This document shows, piece after piece, positions 1 through 7,747 of a stretch of 20,571 nt of DNA. The notes below the pieces were generated by a model that saw nothing but the letters and a program-made list of their open reading frames with translations, did not search any database and was not told the origin of the DNA. Position 1 is the first letter of the stretch, and the number at the start of each line of letters is the position of its first letter. This DNA comes from an uncultured Eubacteriales bacterium (GTDB lineage Bacteria; Bacillota; Clostridia; Oscillospirales; CAG-272), in assembly GCA_900554225.1 (NCBI GenBank), contig USGH01000018.1:1-20571 (forward strand). The letters run 5' to 3'. The position numbers and the translations under genes were made by a program.

Positions 1-16
1 TTCTGGCAAAGCCGCG

Positions 17-487
17 TCACATATCCGGACCGTCTGCGGTGATGTCCTCGTTGATGTAGGAGTAGTCCGGCGCGTAGACATACCCGTCCTCCGGCGTCCA
101 TTCCCACGTCAGATAGGTCTCCGTGGAGGGCTCCAGAGTCAGCTCGATGGTCAGTACATCGTCGTAGCCGTCGTCGTTCGTATCGGTGGAGCGCACACAG
201 CCGTACCCGTCGCGCGCATTCTTGAACTCGTCCTCATATCCGGCAGGGAACGCGGCGCGGTCGTATTCGGTATGGGTGTCGTCGTCATGATAGAGCACCA
301 CGCCATTCTCATCGACACAGACGCAGACCGACTGGGTGACACTGTCACGGGTGATCCTGATGGTTTCCAGAACCGTTCCGTCGGTACGCCAGTCCGCACC
401 GGCGACGTCGTCCTCCTTCCGGCAGGCGGCGAGGGGCAGAGCGAGTGCCAGACAGAGGAATGCTGCAAAGATTCTCTTCTTCTTCAT
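17..487 (-). CDS. Small secreted lipoprotein of unknown function
   Basis: The 156-residue product starts with a lysine-rich n-region and a hydrophobic core ending in the lipobox LAAC, so Cys22 should be lipidated and the mature protein anchored outside the membrane. The remainder is acidic and rich in Asp, Thr and Tyr. Around residues 100-110 it contains a DTNDDGYDDV stretch that resembles a calcium-binding or FG-GAP-like loop. An AAAGGA ribosome site lies upstream of the ATG. It follows another lipoprotein gene on the same strand after 83 bases, so the two are probably co-transcribed. I do not recognise a named family. The lipoprotein call is firm; the role is unknown. Confidence 0.8.
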   Translation of the reverse strand: MKKKRIFAAFLCLALALPLAACRKEDDVAGADWRTDGTVLETIRITRDSVTQSVCVCVDENGVVLYHDDDTHTEYDRAAFPAGYEDEFKNARDGYGCVRSTDTNDDGYDDVLTIELTLEPSTETYLTWEWTPEDGYVYAPDYSYINEDITADGPDM

Positions 488-570
488 ATTATGAATTTCC
501 TTTCCGTTCGGGATAGCGTTCCTGCAAACGCAGGATGTGCTGCATCCATCCGTTGCAGGCGGGGATTTCC

Positions 571-1350
571 TTATCCGACGCCTTCCGTTCTTTCAAAGGT
601 GATGCCTTCCTCTCCCCAGAGGAGAATGCCTTTGTCAAATTCAAAGACGCGGTAGCTGGTGTCGTCGTATTCCGTGGAGTACGCGTAATAGGTGGTGATC
701 TCGGTGTCGGAGGCGACCAGATACCCGCTGTCCACTGCGTAGGCTTCGGCATCTCCATCGTCGCGCTCAAAGTAGGTCCAGTTTCCCTCCGTGTCCAGAA
801 CGAGGAACACGCTTGCGGACAGGTCGCCGTTGAGGTAGTATTCTCCGGCAAGCTCCGGAATCGGCGTCAGATAGTCCGCGATGTTGATCTCCTCGTCGCT
901 GCCGTCGTACATCGGGGAGAAGTAGCCGTACATGGAGAAATAGATCCGTCCGTCCTCCAATTCCTCAAATACACAGCCCGTGCCGTCCGTGTCGTAGGCA
1001 TATACGGTCTGATCCGCGTCGTCATAGCCAAACCAGCCGTCGATCTGTCCGTAATCGCCGTAGAGGGTGAAGGTGCTGTCATCCGGGCGGATCTCCAGAT
1101 AATCCGTCTCTCCCACGGTATCCGGCAGCCACATCCCACCGAGGTGCGATACGTCGAGCTTCTGCACCTCCTCCGTATTGCTGCCGCCTCTTTCCGGCAC
1201 GTCTCCGCCCAGACCATCGTTGGCCATGTCGATGGATTCCGTTTCCTCCGCGGTCTCGCCGTCCATATCGGCGTAATCCGCATCCATGCCGCAGGACATA
1301 AGCAGCGAGCAGACAACCAGCGCGGTGAGAAGCCATTTTGTCTTATTCAT
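571..1350 (-). CDS. Acidic lipoprotein with two beta-rich modules, function unknown
   Basis: The 259-residue product has a signal peptide ending in the lipobox LMSC, so Cys20 is the likely lipidation site. An acidic, disordered-looking linker covers about residues 21-65. Two similar tyrosine-rich, beta-type modules follow, starting near the GGMWLPD and AGEYYLNGD motifs. Each reads like a small meander or lipocalin-like sheet ending in an aromatic strand, which suggests an internal duplication. A GGAAAGGA ribosome site precedes the ATG. It is the upstream partner of the smaller lipoprotein gene at 17-487. No enzyme motif is visible; ligand binding or an envelope role are guesses. Confidence 0.8.
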   Translation of the reverse strand: MNKTKWLLTALVVCSLLMSCGMDADYADMDGETAEETESIDMANDGLGGDVPERGGSNTEEVQKLDVSHLGGMWLPDTVGETDYLEIRPDDSTFTLYGDYGQIDGWFGYDDADQTVYAYDTDGTGCVFEELEDGRIYFSMYGYFSPMYDGSDEEINIADYLTPIPELAGEYYLNGDLSASVFLVLDTEGNWTYFERDDGDAEAYAVDSGYLVASDTEITTYYAYSTEYDDTSYRVFEFDKGILLWGEEGITFERTEGVG

Positions 1351-1466
1351 ATGTATATTCCTTTCCCGGATGCCGGGGATACGCTGTGCCTATCGTGTTT
1401 ATACGGAAAAACCGTATTTTCGGATTGCAGCAGGCGATAGAGAAGCAGCGTGATCCGGCTCCGTCT

Positions 1467-1721
1467 TCATTCGATCGTTTCCGCCATGGAGAGGATCTCA
1501 TCATGACTCAGCTCTACTTCTCCGGCAGACAAAGCACCGAAGCGCACGAAGATCCCCTCCGTCGCGGCACTGTTCCAGGTCGCGGCATCTGTAAGCGGAT
1601 GAAACCGGAGCTTGTGCAAATGCGGCTTCATGTCGAGAAACAGGCGGCTGCCGGATACGTATTCGATTTCCAGAATGTAGCCGTCGTGCGGCCTGACTGC
1701 CGAGATATATTTCCGATACAC
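1467..1721 (-). CDS. DUF2442 family small protein
   Basis: I chose the GTG at 1721 rather than an ATG 18 bases upstream, because GGAGGTG lies 7 bases before the GTG and the upstream ATG has no ribosome site. The 84-residue product shows the DUF2442 pattern: an N-terminal strand pair (AVRPHDGYILEIEY), a turn leading to LFLDMKPHL, then an F..L.D segment and a final IFVRFG...VELSHDEIL block. Proteins of this family are small and often sit near toxin-antitoxin-like or regulatory genes, but no biochemical function is settled. No partner gene with an evident toxin fold is adjacent. The family call is fairly secure. Confidence 0.72.
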   Translation of the reverse strand: MYRKYISAVRPHDGYILEIEYVSGSRLFLDMKPHLHKLRFHPLTDAATWNSAATEGIFVRFGALSAGEVELSHDEILSMAETIE

Positions 1722-1771
1722 GTTTGCACCTCCCTGCATGCGGATAGACAGGCGTATTTCTGTACGGCTAT

Positions 1772-1777
1772 AGTATA
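1772..1777 (-). promoter_or_regulatory. Possible -10 box for the DUF2442 gene
   Basis: Read on the minus strand, a TATACT hexamer lies about 50 bases upstream of the GTG start at 1721. No good -35 box is found 16-18 bases upstream of it. A small inverted repeat TAACC-AAA-GGTTA lies at about 1803-1815, upstream of this box on that strand. It could be an operator or part of a weak terminator for the regulator gene ending at 1858. Confidence 0.3.
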
Positions 1778-1857
1778 CGCCATTGCAGGGGAAAAGGGTA
1801 GTTAACCAAAGGTTAGGGAACGTGGATTTTCGGTTGCTTTTGTATGGCGGAGCATCC

Positions 1858-4371
1858 CTATTTTCCGTTCTTTGCTTCGCCGAGCATTGCGATCAGTGTG
1901 CGTCTTTTGGTATTTCCGGTCAGCCCCAGCTTTGTGTAGATGGCGTTGCCGTACTGCTTGACGGTGCCCTCTGTGAGATATAGCCGTTCGGCGATCTCCC
2001 GGTTCGACAGCCGCGCGCCGATCATGCGGACGATCTCCCGTTCCCGATTGGTCAGAACGGCAAAAGCATCGGGCAATGCTTCTTTGATCATGGGCTCTTG
2101 CCGCCTGTGGTCATGGATAGCCCTTGCCTTGTCGAGAAACGCCTTTGTGTCTGCGGCGCACCGGGATCGCTCTCCGTCGAGAATGGCGGCTATATACCGG
2201 TAATTCTCGCAGAACGGCATGACCAGTCCGTCCGGCAGCGCATCCCGGATCGCTTCCTCCACCAGAGTGCGCGCCTCGCTCCGTTTGCCAAGCATTTCGT
2301 ATGCCGCGGCGGTCTGGAGCCGGATGTGCAGCGCAACGGCGGCATAGTGCATATCCGCGCATCGCGCAAGCAGCTCCGCACTGCGGCCGATCACCGCCAC
2401 CGGCTCCTCTGCGGCAAGATAGACCTGGTTTTCGATCATCTCCATCATCGGACGGCAGGGAGCGAGAAAATGCACCGTGTCGAGCCGATGCTCCCGGAAC
2501 AGAGCGGGGATATGCTCCGGATCCTCCGCCACGGCACAGGTGTAAGCGCAGTCGGCATCGAAAATGTGCAGCCACATCCCGTCGCGCCCGCTGTGGTAGA
2601 CGGCCCGTTTCGCGGCAGTATCCGGCACCGCCACCGCATCCGTGAACAGGGACAGACGGCGCGCCAGAAAATCACAGCATAAGCGCATATTCTCCTGCCC
2701 GGCACGGTCGATGGCGTTTTTCGCACCGGTCAGCGCAATCGCGGCATCCGCCAGATCGCCCCGCAGATATGCCGCTTCAGCTGCCATGACCATCTCCGCG
2801 CCATAGCCGTGACCGGACGTGATCCGATAGTAGTGCGGCATACATTCGCACATTTCCGCAAGCTCCGTGTCGAGCATACCCGGCGTGCGGTGGAACATCA
2901 GAAGAACCGAGGGGGAGCCGAAGGTCCAGCTGCCCTCGTTGCGGATACTCACGGCGGGGCGGTTCATCTGCGCGCTGGCACTGCGGTGGAGTCTGCTCAT
3001 GGCGGAAATGTCGTTGTAGGCGAGAAAGCTCATGATAAGGTCGCATTCTCCGCGCAGATTGCCTGCTTCCTCCGCCTCCATGGACGGGTCTGCCGCCGCC
3101 TCCAGCAGAAGATCGCGCAGCCGCAGCATTTTCGGGATCTGCCGCCATGTGAACAGCCGCCGCATCAGCACGAGCAGAGAAGCCGGGTCGGATAACAGGA
3201 TCTCCCGTGGACACTGCTCCAGAAAATCGAGCACCTCCGAAGGCTTCAGTGCGGCAAGCAGGATACCGGCGTCGAACCGGATCACCCGCAGCATATCGGC
3301 GTACCGTTCTCCCGTGCGATAGGCGGCAAGCGCGTGCAGATACTGCCCATGGTTCTCGTACCACGCGCCGTATCGTGCGGAATACCGCATTTTCGTCTCG
3401 GTCGGATAGGCGGCAAAGAGCCGTCGCGCGCATTCCTTCATCATGTGGTGGAAGCGATATACGATGCCGTCCGGGGTGCGGCTCCATGTGACAAAGGCAT
3501 TCTGTGCCGTGAGGATCGCCAGCTGTTCGGCGGTATCGGGGGCACCTGTGATGTATTCCGCCATATCCGCGCCAAATTCGTCCGCGAGTCCCATAACGGC
3601 TAAGAAGCACCGGCGATCCTCCGGCAGCGGATCGAGCATTGCGGCAGAAAACATGCCGTAGATGTCCATTCCGTCATCCATGGCGTGCCCGGTATGCGCG
3701 GCACCGGTCAGCTGGAGATATACGGCGGCAAACCAGCCCTCCGTGGAATAGAGCAGCGATTCGATCTCTGCATCCGACAGCGGCACACCGCATCGCCCCG
3801 CATAGACGGACAGCTCCGTGTGATTGAGCCGCAGGAGATCCACGCCGATGTGCCACAGCCGGTTCCCGAGCCGCAGAATCTCCCCGCCCGGCAGAAAGAG
3901 ATCCCGGCTTGCCACAATGAGGTGAACGTTGTCCGGCAGACGCATGGCAAGCAGTACAAGGAACATGGATACACGCGCTTCGGTCAAAAGATGAAAATCG
4001 TCGATGAAGATGTAGTACGGCACCGCTCCGGCAAGGCGATGGCAGATCTCATCACAGAGCAGACCTTCCCCCGCCGCGTCCACGGGACGTTCATACCCGT
4101 CGAGAAACGGCAGTCCCGCATAGGAAAACGCGCTTTGTACGCTTTTCCAGAGGATCGCCAGATTGTCCGAATACACGCTTATCCGGACGACGACGCACGG
4201 CTCGGTTTTCTGCCGCCCGTTGAGGTACCAGCTCACAGCGGTCGTTTTGCCGTATCCCATCGGCGCGACCACGGTGGTGAGCGTGTGATGGGAGATGTGC
4301 CGCAAGCCCTCCTGCAAACGCTCCGATATGTAGATTCCCGCTATGTCCTTACTCTGCTTTTGCTTTGCCAT
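1858..4371 (-). CDS. MalT-like LuxR family transcriptional regulator with STAND NTPase domain
   Basis: The 837-residue product is a large one-component activator of the MalT/LAL type. The N-terminal NTPase has a Walker A motif APMGYGKTTA (residues 36-45) and a Walker B-like stretch YYIFIDDFHLL (119-129). A long helical, TPR-like middle section follows. The C-terminus is a LuxR/GerE helix-turn-helix: LTNREREIVRMIGARLSNREIAERLYLTEGTVK-type pattern, ending in the TKLGL segment. The reading frame is open 25 codons further upstream, but the ATG at 4371 has GGAGG five bases before it and a consensus promoter just beyond, so I use it. In MalT-like proteins an inducer and ATP drive oligomerisation. 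The ligand here cannot be read. Targets might include the divergent GNAT gene. Confidence 0.9.
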   Translation of the reverse strand: MAKQKQSKDIAGIYISERLQEGLRHISHHTLTTVVAPMGYGKTTAVSWYLNGRQKTEPCVVVRISVYSDNLAILWKSVQSAFSYAGLPFLDGYERPVDAAGEGLLCDEICHRLAGAVPYYIFIDDFHLLTEARVSMFLVLLAMRLPDNVHLIVASRDLFLPGGEILRLGNRLWHIGVDLLRLNHTELSVYAGRCGVPLSDAEIESLLYSTEGWFAAVYLQLTGAAHTGHAMDDGMDIYGMFSAAMLDPLPEDRRCFLAVMGLADEFGADMAEYITGAPDTAEQLAILTAQNAFVTWSRTPDGIVYRFHHMMKECARRLFAAYPTETKMRYSARYGAWYENHGQYLHALAAYRTGERYADMLRVIRFDAGILLAALKPSEVLDFLEQCPREILLSDPASLLVLMRRLFTWRQIPKMLRLRDLLLEAAADPSMEAEEAGNLRGECDLIMSFLAYNDISAMSRLHRSASAQMNRPAVSIRNEGSWTFGSPSVLLMFHRTPGMLDTELAEMCECMPHYYRITSGHGYGAEMVMAAEAAYLRGDLADAAIALTGAKNAIDRAGQENMRLCCDFLARRLSLFTDAVAVPDTAAKRAVYHSGRDGMWLHIFDADCAYTCAVAEDPEHIPALFREHRLDTVHFLAPCRPMMEMIENQVYLAAEEPVAVIGRSAELLARCADMHYAAVALHIRLQTAAAYEMLGKRSEARTLVEEAIRDALPDGLVMPFCENYRYIAAILDGERSRCAADTKAFLDKARAIHDHRRQEPMIKEALPDAFAVLTNREREIVRMIGARLSNREIAERLYLTEGTVKQYGNAIYTKLGLTGNTKRRTLIAMLGEAKNGK

Positions 4372-4398
4372 CTCTGCCTCCGGTTGTTCAGTATCTAT

Positions 4399-4427
4399 AG
4401 TATACCTGAAATTTTTTGATTTGACAA
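4399..4427 (-). promoter_or_regulatory. Sigma-A promoter of the MalT-like regulator gene
   Basis: On the minus strand, -35 TTGTCA (4422-4427) and -10 TATACT (4399-4404) are separated by exactly 17 bases. The expected start site lies about 20 bases before the GGAGG site and the ATG at 4371. It is back-to-back with the promoter at 4468-4496, so one intergenic region could coordinate both genes. Confidence 0.8.
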
Positions 4428-4467
4428 GAGGAAACGCGCTTCTCACAGAACGATCATGCTTTTTTCA

Positions 4468-4496
4468 TTGACAAGGGCGCATTGCTGTGGTATATT
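4468..4496 (+). promoter_or_regulatory. Consensus sigma-A promoter of the GNAT gene
   Basis: A perfect -35 TTGACA (4468-4473) and -10 TATATT (4491-4496) are separated by 17 bases. Transcription should begin near 4503, leaving a leader of about 87 bases before the ATG at 4590, which is longer than needed for a ribosome site. Confidence 0.82.
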
Positions 4497-4504
4497 AACA
4501 GACG

Positions 4505-4538
4505 TTGCACAATATTGTATTTGCATCATGCTGTGCAA
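4505..4538 (+). repeat. Inverted repeat in the leader of the GNAT gene
   Basis: TTGCACA (4505-4511) and TGTGCAA (4532-4538) are perfect inverted arms with a 20-base loop. The loop side overlaps a second perfect palindrome ACAATATTGT (4509-4518), and TTTGCA/TGCAAA arms offer an alternative stem. The element begins at about the predicted transcription start, so it may be an operator or a 5' RNA hairpin. Confidence 0.45.
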
Positions 4539-4589
4539 AAGCATTCGGACAGGTCGGATCGATGTGGATATTGTGCGGGGAGGTAAAAA

Positions 4590-5108
4590 ATGGAAATAGG
4601 AACGGATCGACTCCTGCTGCGCGAAATGACGGTGGCGGATTATCCTGCGCTCTATGCGGTGCTTGCCGATTCCGACATTACGCGGCATTACCCGTATACC
4701 TTTGACGCGGACAGGGTGCGCCGGTGGATCGACGTGAATCTCGACCGGTATCAGACGTTTGGATTCGGACTCTGGGCGGTCACGCTGCGGGAAACCGGGG
4801 AGATGATCGGCGACTGCGGACTGACCATTCAGCGCATCCACGGCAGATTTTGTCCGGAGATCGGCTATCACATCGCACGCGCCCACCAGAGACAGGGCTA
4901 TGCCGCGGAAGCCGCCCGCGCGGTTCGGGATTGGACCTTTACACATACGCCGTTTCAGCGCGTATATTCCTACATGACCGCGGACAACGAGCCGTCCCGC
5001 AAAACGGCAATGGCGGCAGGACTCTCTTTCGTGGAGACGTACACGGAGGACGGAGAGACCCATGCCGTCTACGCCCTGACACGACGGGATTGGTGCGCCA
5101 TGCAGTAG
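4590..5108 (+). CDS. GNAT family N-acetyltransferase, RimJ/RimL-like
   Basis: The 172-residue product has the layout of RimJ/RimL-type GNAT enzymes: RLLLREMTVADYPALY at the N-terminus, MIGDCGL on the central strand, EIGYHIARAHQRQGYAAEAA forming the acetyl-CoA pyrophosphate-binding turn (the Q-R-x-G-x-A pattern), and the NEPSRKTAMAAGL segment near the C-terminus. It should transfer acetyl from acetyl-CoA to an amine, but protein N-termini and small molecules cannot be told apart here. A GGGAGG ribosome site precedes the ATG. It is transcribed divergently from the MalT-like regulator. Confidence 0.9.
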   Translation: MEIGTDRLLLREMTVADYPALYAVLADSDITRHYPYTFDADRVRRWIDVNLDRYQTFGFGLWAVTLRETGEMIGDCGLTIQRIHGRFCPEIGYHIARAHQRQGYAAEAARAVRDWTFTHTPFQRVYSYMTADNEPSRKTAMAAGLSFVETYTEDGETHAVYALTRRDWCAMQ

Positions 5109-5123
5109 GCTTCGGATTGCATA

Positions 5124-5152
5124 TTGCATTTGTGTTGGAGGTGTGCTATACT
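5124..5152 (+). promoter_or_regulatory. Extended -10 promoter of the CMD/transglutaminase gene
   Basis: -10 TATACT (5147-5152) is preceded by TGC, an extended -10. The -35 TTGCAT (5124-5129) is poor, with a 17-base spacer. GGTGTGCTATACTA here recurs exactly at the promoter near 14953. The start lies about 35 bases before the ATG. Confidence 0.65.
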
Positions 5153-5191
5153 AAAGCTGTCCAAAATCATAAAGCACAGGAGGATACAGCG

Positions 5192-6979
5192 ATGGAATCG
5201 CACAAGACAGATCCGGCATTCATGGAACGGTTTGAACACTTTGTCAAAGAGGAAGTGGCGGTGGAGGAAGGACAGACCCTTGACGCGCCGACACGGTATC
5301 TTGCCATTCTCGCCACTCTGATCGGCTGCGGCGGCGTGGACGCGTATCGGGAGATTCTGCCGCAGGCTTTGGAAAACGGACTCACGCCGATCGCGGTCAA
5401 GGAGTGCGTGTACCAGGCGACGGATTATCTCGGCTACGGACGGATGCTGCCGTTTCTGAACGCGACAAACGAGGTCTTCTCCGACTGCGGGATCGCACTG
5501 CCCCTTGCCGATCAGACGACCACGACCCTTGCGGATCGGCTCGAAAAGGGGATCGCGGCGCAGGTGGCGATCTTCGGGGAACACATGAACGAAGCGTGGA
5601 AAAAGGGACACATCCAGCGTTGGCTCGCGGACAACTGTTTCGGCGATTACTACACCCGTACGGGGCTTTCTCTGCGCGAAAGAGAACTGATCACGTTCTG
5701 TTTTCTCATGGCGCAGGGCGGATGTGAGCCCCAGCTGATCGCGCACGCCAAAGGAAACATGCACATAGGCAACGACCGCGCGTTTCTCATCCGGGTGGTG
5801 TCACAGTGCCTGCCGTACATCGGGTATCCACGTAGCCTGAACGCGCTGTCCTGTATCGACAAGGCGGCGGTGGATAGTGCAGTCGAAAAGAGACCTGCCT
5901 TTGACGCGCGGATGGTCGGCAAATGGTACAAGGCGGAGATGGGTGAGACGATCCACATCTTCCCGGAGGATCCGCCGCGCATGAAAATGTCGTTTTCTAC
6001 CTCCGGTCACTACAATTTCGAGCCGAACTGCGTCTATACGGACGGAGACGCGCTGTGCTGGGAGATCAACGACGAATATTACCGCATGGTGTATCGCGTC
6101 CGGTACGAGGATGGCAAATTGCGTGGCGTCTATACCCAATTCGGAAGGGAAACGCCGGTGGTATACGAACGCGTGTCGGATACGCCGGAGGATGGGGAAT
6201 ACCTGTACATTTCGCCAAACGAATATGTGCCGGGTAGAAAGACCACGCGCCGCGAGATTTTGACGGAATACGCGGAGTACGCACCGTGCGCCGCTGTCGT
6301 GCCGGAGACTACCTACGCGCTTGGCGGTCCGGCACCGGAGATCCTCTCCCAATATGACTACGCGTCGTATTTGGATGGAAAGAAAGGAGACGATCTGGTA
6401 TTTGCCGCGCTGGCGTTTGTGTGCGATCATTTTTACCACAACGGTTCAATAGGATTGGGGAATGACCGTACCATCACGGGACTGATCCGCTTCTGCGAGA
6501 CGCACGACGGGCGTATGAACTGCCGGGGACTGGCGATTTTGCTTGCCGCGATCCTCCGCTTACAGGGAATCCGTGCGCGCCACATTACCTGCAAGCCGTA
6601 TGAGGAACCGTTTGACGACTGCCATGTGGTCGTGGACTGTGAGCTGCCATCCGGCGAACGCGTAATGCTCGATCCATCCAACCGCCTGTACTACACGGAT
6701 ACCGCGGGACGGTACGTATCCATAGAGCGGCTGCGCGAAATGTGTGTTTCCGGGGAAGCGCTTATCCCGAACGCGGACGCATCCTACAACGGCGGACCGT
6801 TTGACGCGGCGGAGAATCACAAATACATGACGAAAAACACGTTTCGTTTCAATCGCGGCACCAAATTTGCCGACGGCGTAGACGATCGCGGCGTTGATCT
6901 GATCCCGGCAAAATACGTGGAAAAGCAGAATACGCAGTGCGCGTATACCACCGATCCCGCAGCGTTCTGGCGAATGTAA
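5192..6979 (+). CDS. Fusion: two carboxymuconolactone decarboxylase modules plus transglutaminase-like domain
   Basis: The frame is open from 4724, but that stretch overlaps the GNAT gene. The ATG at 5192 has AGGAGG in front of it and a promoter upstream, giving 595 residues. Residues 1-225 carry two CMD (AhpD-like) modules, the second ending in LPYIGYPRSLNAL. Residues 236-330 are beta-rich with a GKWY start, reminiscent of a lipocalin-like sheet. Residues about 400-505 are transglutaminase-like, with a plausible triad Cys444 (MNCRG), His478 (DDCHVVV) and Asp494 (MLDPSNR). The tail (YMTKNTFRFNR, then ELIP-like and FW-ending segments) matches my memory of clostridial transglutaminase-like proteins. 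No signal peptide is visible, so it is probably cytoplasmic. The substrate is unknown. A terminator follows. Confidence 0.82.
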   Translation: MESHKTDPAFMERFEHFVKEEVAVEEGQTLDAPTRYLAILATLIGCGGVDAYREILPQALENGLTPIAVKECVYQATDYLGYGRMLPFLNATNEVFSDCGIALPLADQTTTTLADRLEKGIAAQVAIFGEHMNEAWKKGHIQRWLADNCFGDYYTRTGLSLRERELITFCFLMAQGGCEPQLIAHAKGNMHIGNDRAFLIRVVSQCLPYIGYPRSLNALSCIDKAAVDSAVEKRPAFDARMVGKWYKAEMGETIHIFPEDPPRMKMSFSTSGHYNFEPNCVYTDGDALCWEINDEYYRMVYRVRYEDGKLRGVYTQFGRETPVVYERVSDTPEDGEYLYISPNEYVPGRKTTRREILTEYAEYAPCAAVVPETTYALGGPAPEILSQYDYASYLDGKKGDDLVFAALAFVCDHFYHNGSIGLGNDRTITGLIRFCETHDGRMNCRGLAILLAAILRLQGIRARHITCKPYEEPFDDCHVVVDCELPSGERVMLDPSNRLYYTDTAGRYVSIERLREMCVSGEALIPNADASYNGGPFDAAENHKYMTKNTFRFNRGTKFADGVDDRGVDLIPAKYVEKQNTQCAYTTDPAAFWRM

Positions 6980-7008
6980 CGCTTCCACGGCAGTATCCCA
7001 GCAAAGAA

Positions 7009-7045
7009 AACGTCGGTGTGACAAAATCCTCCGGCGTTCTTTTTA
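7009..7045 (+). terminator. Intrinsic terminator after the CMD/transglutaminase gene
   Basis: AACGTCGG (7009-7016) pairs with CCGGCGTT (7031-7038), with one G-U pair. The stem is followed almost at once by TTTTT. It separates the fusion gene from the TetR operon, whose promoter starts 8 bases later. Confidence 0.8.
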
Positions 7046-7052
7046 TTCCCTC

Positions 7053-7081
7053 TTGACAGACAACAGGTGTTGTGCTATACT
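7053..7081 (+). promoter_or_regulatory. Consensus sigma-A promoter of the TetR-acetyltransferase operon
   Basis: -35 TTGACA (7053-7058) and an extended -10 TGC-TATACT (7076-7081) are separated by 17 bases. This is nearly an ideal promoter, so regulation is likely by repression. The start site falls inside the imperfect palindrome at 7087-7100. Confidence 0.85.
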
Positions 7082-7086
7082 ATACG

Positions 7087-7100
7087 AACGAATGTTAGTT
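7087..7100 (+). promoter_or_regulatory. Candidate TetR autoregulatory operator
   Basis: AACGAATGTTAGTT is an imperfect palindrome (10 of 14 positions symmetric) lying at the predicted transcription start and just upstream of the TetR-type gene. TetR regulators commonly repress their own promoters through such sites. The symmetry is modest, so this is an inference from position. Confidence 0.35.
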
Positions 7101-7114
7101 AGTGAGGTGGAGCT

Positions 7115-7747
7115 ATGCGAAAAGAGGACACAAAGAGCAGGATTCTGGACGAGGCATTGACGCTATTTTCCATCCATGGCTACGATGCGGTGAGCGTGGG
7201 GGAGATCGCACAGGCTGTGGGGATCAAGGCACCGTCGCTGTACAACCATTTTGCGGGCAAGCAGGCGATTTTTGACGCGATTCTGCACGAAGTATCCGCG
7301 CAATACGAGGCGGAGACCGAAGCGCAGTCTGTGCATATTGAAAATGCCGAAGCGGATACCGACCTGTTTGCCGCCATCGACGCGGAGAAGCTTGCCGATA
7401 AGGTGTGTGCGCTGTTCTGCGGGGTGCTGCACGATGAGACACTGGGGAGATTTCGCCGGATGCTGACCATTGAGCAGTTCCGCACCCCGGAGCTGGCCGC
7501 ACTGTATACAGGCCGGTTCGTGAACCGCATGACGGACTATCACCGGGAGCTGTTCCACAGACTCATCGTGCTCATTGAGGCGGATCCCGCGCTGCTGTCT
7601 CTCGCGTATGTGTCGCCGATTCTCGTGCTGCTCGGCATCTGCGACCGCCAACCAGAGCTGGAGGAGAGCTGTATCGAGAAGCTGCGCGCCCATGTGCGGC
7701 TGTTTTATCATACCTACAATCGGAAGAAAAGGGAGGAGAACCCATGA
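7115..7747 (+). CDS. TetR/AcrR family transcriptional regulator
   Basis: The 210-residue product has the TetR N-terminal DNA-binding domain at residues 7-55: ILDEALTLFSIHGYDAVSVGEIAQ, then the recognition helix region GIKAPSLYNHFAGKQAIF. The remaining helices form the ligand-binding and dimer part and are not conserved enough to suggest a ligand. GAGGTGGAG precedes the ATG. The stop overlaps the next start (ATGA), so the flavodoxin gene is translationally coupled. It probably senses a toxic compound or redox signal and controls the downstream acetyltransferase genes. Confidence 0.93.
   Translation: MRKEDTKSRILDEALTLFSIHGYDAVSVGEIAQAVGIKAPSLYNHFAGKQAIFDAILHEVSAQYEAETEAQSVHIENAEADTDLFAAIDAEKLADKVCALFCGVLHDETLGRFRRMLTIEQFRTPELAALYTGRFVNRMTDYHRELFHRLIVLIEADPALLSLAYVSPILVLLGICDRQPELEESCIEKLRAHVRLFYHTYNRKKREENP

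Noticed and set aside
1401..1420. Small hairpin ATACGG-AAAAA-CCGTAT as a terminator
   Set aside because: The stem has only six pairs and mostly A/T closing pairs. It lies between genes on the minus strand, but the T-run is on the plus-strand side, where no gene ends.
535..1440. A 301-codon open frame on the plus strand
   Set aside because: It covers the lipoprotein gene on the opposite strand, which has a clear signal peptide, lipobox and ribosome site.
1803..1815. TAACC-AAA-GGTTA as a second iron-type operator
   Set aside because: It shares AAAGG and TTA pieces with the operator at 14971-14988, but its arms are ordered differently and are only 5 bases, so similarity is weak.
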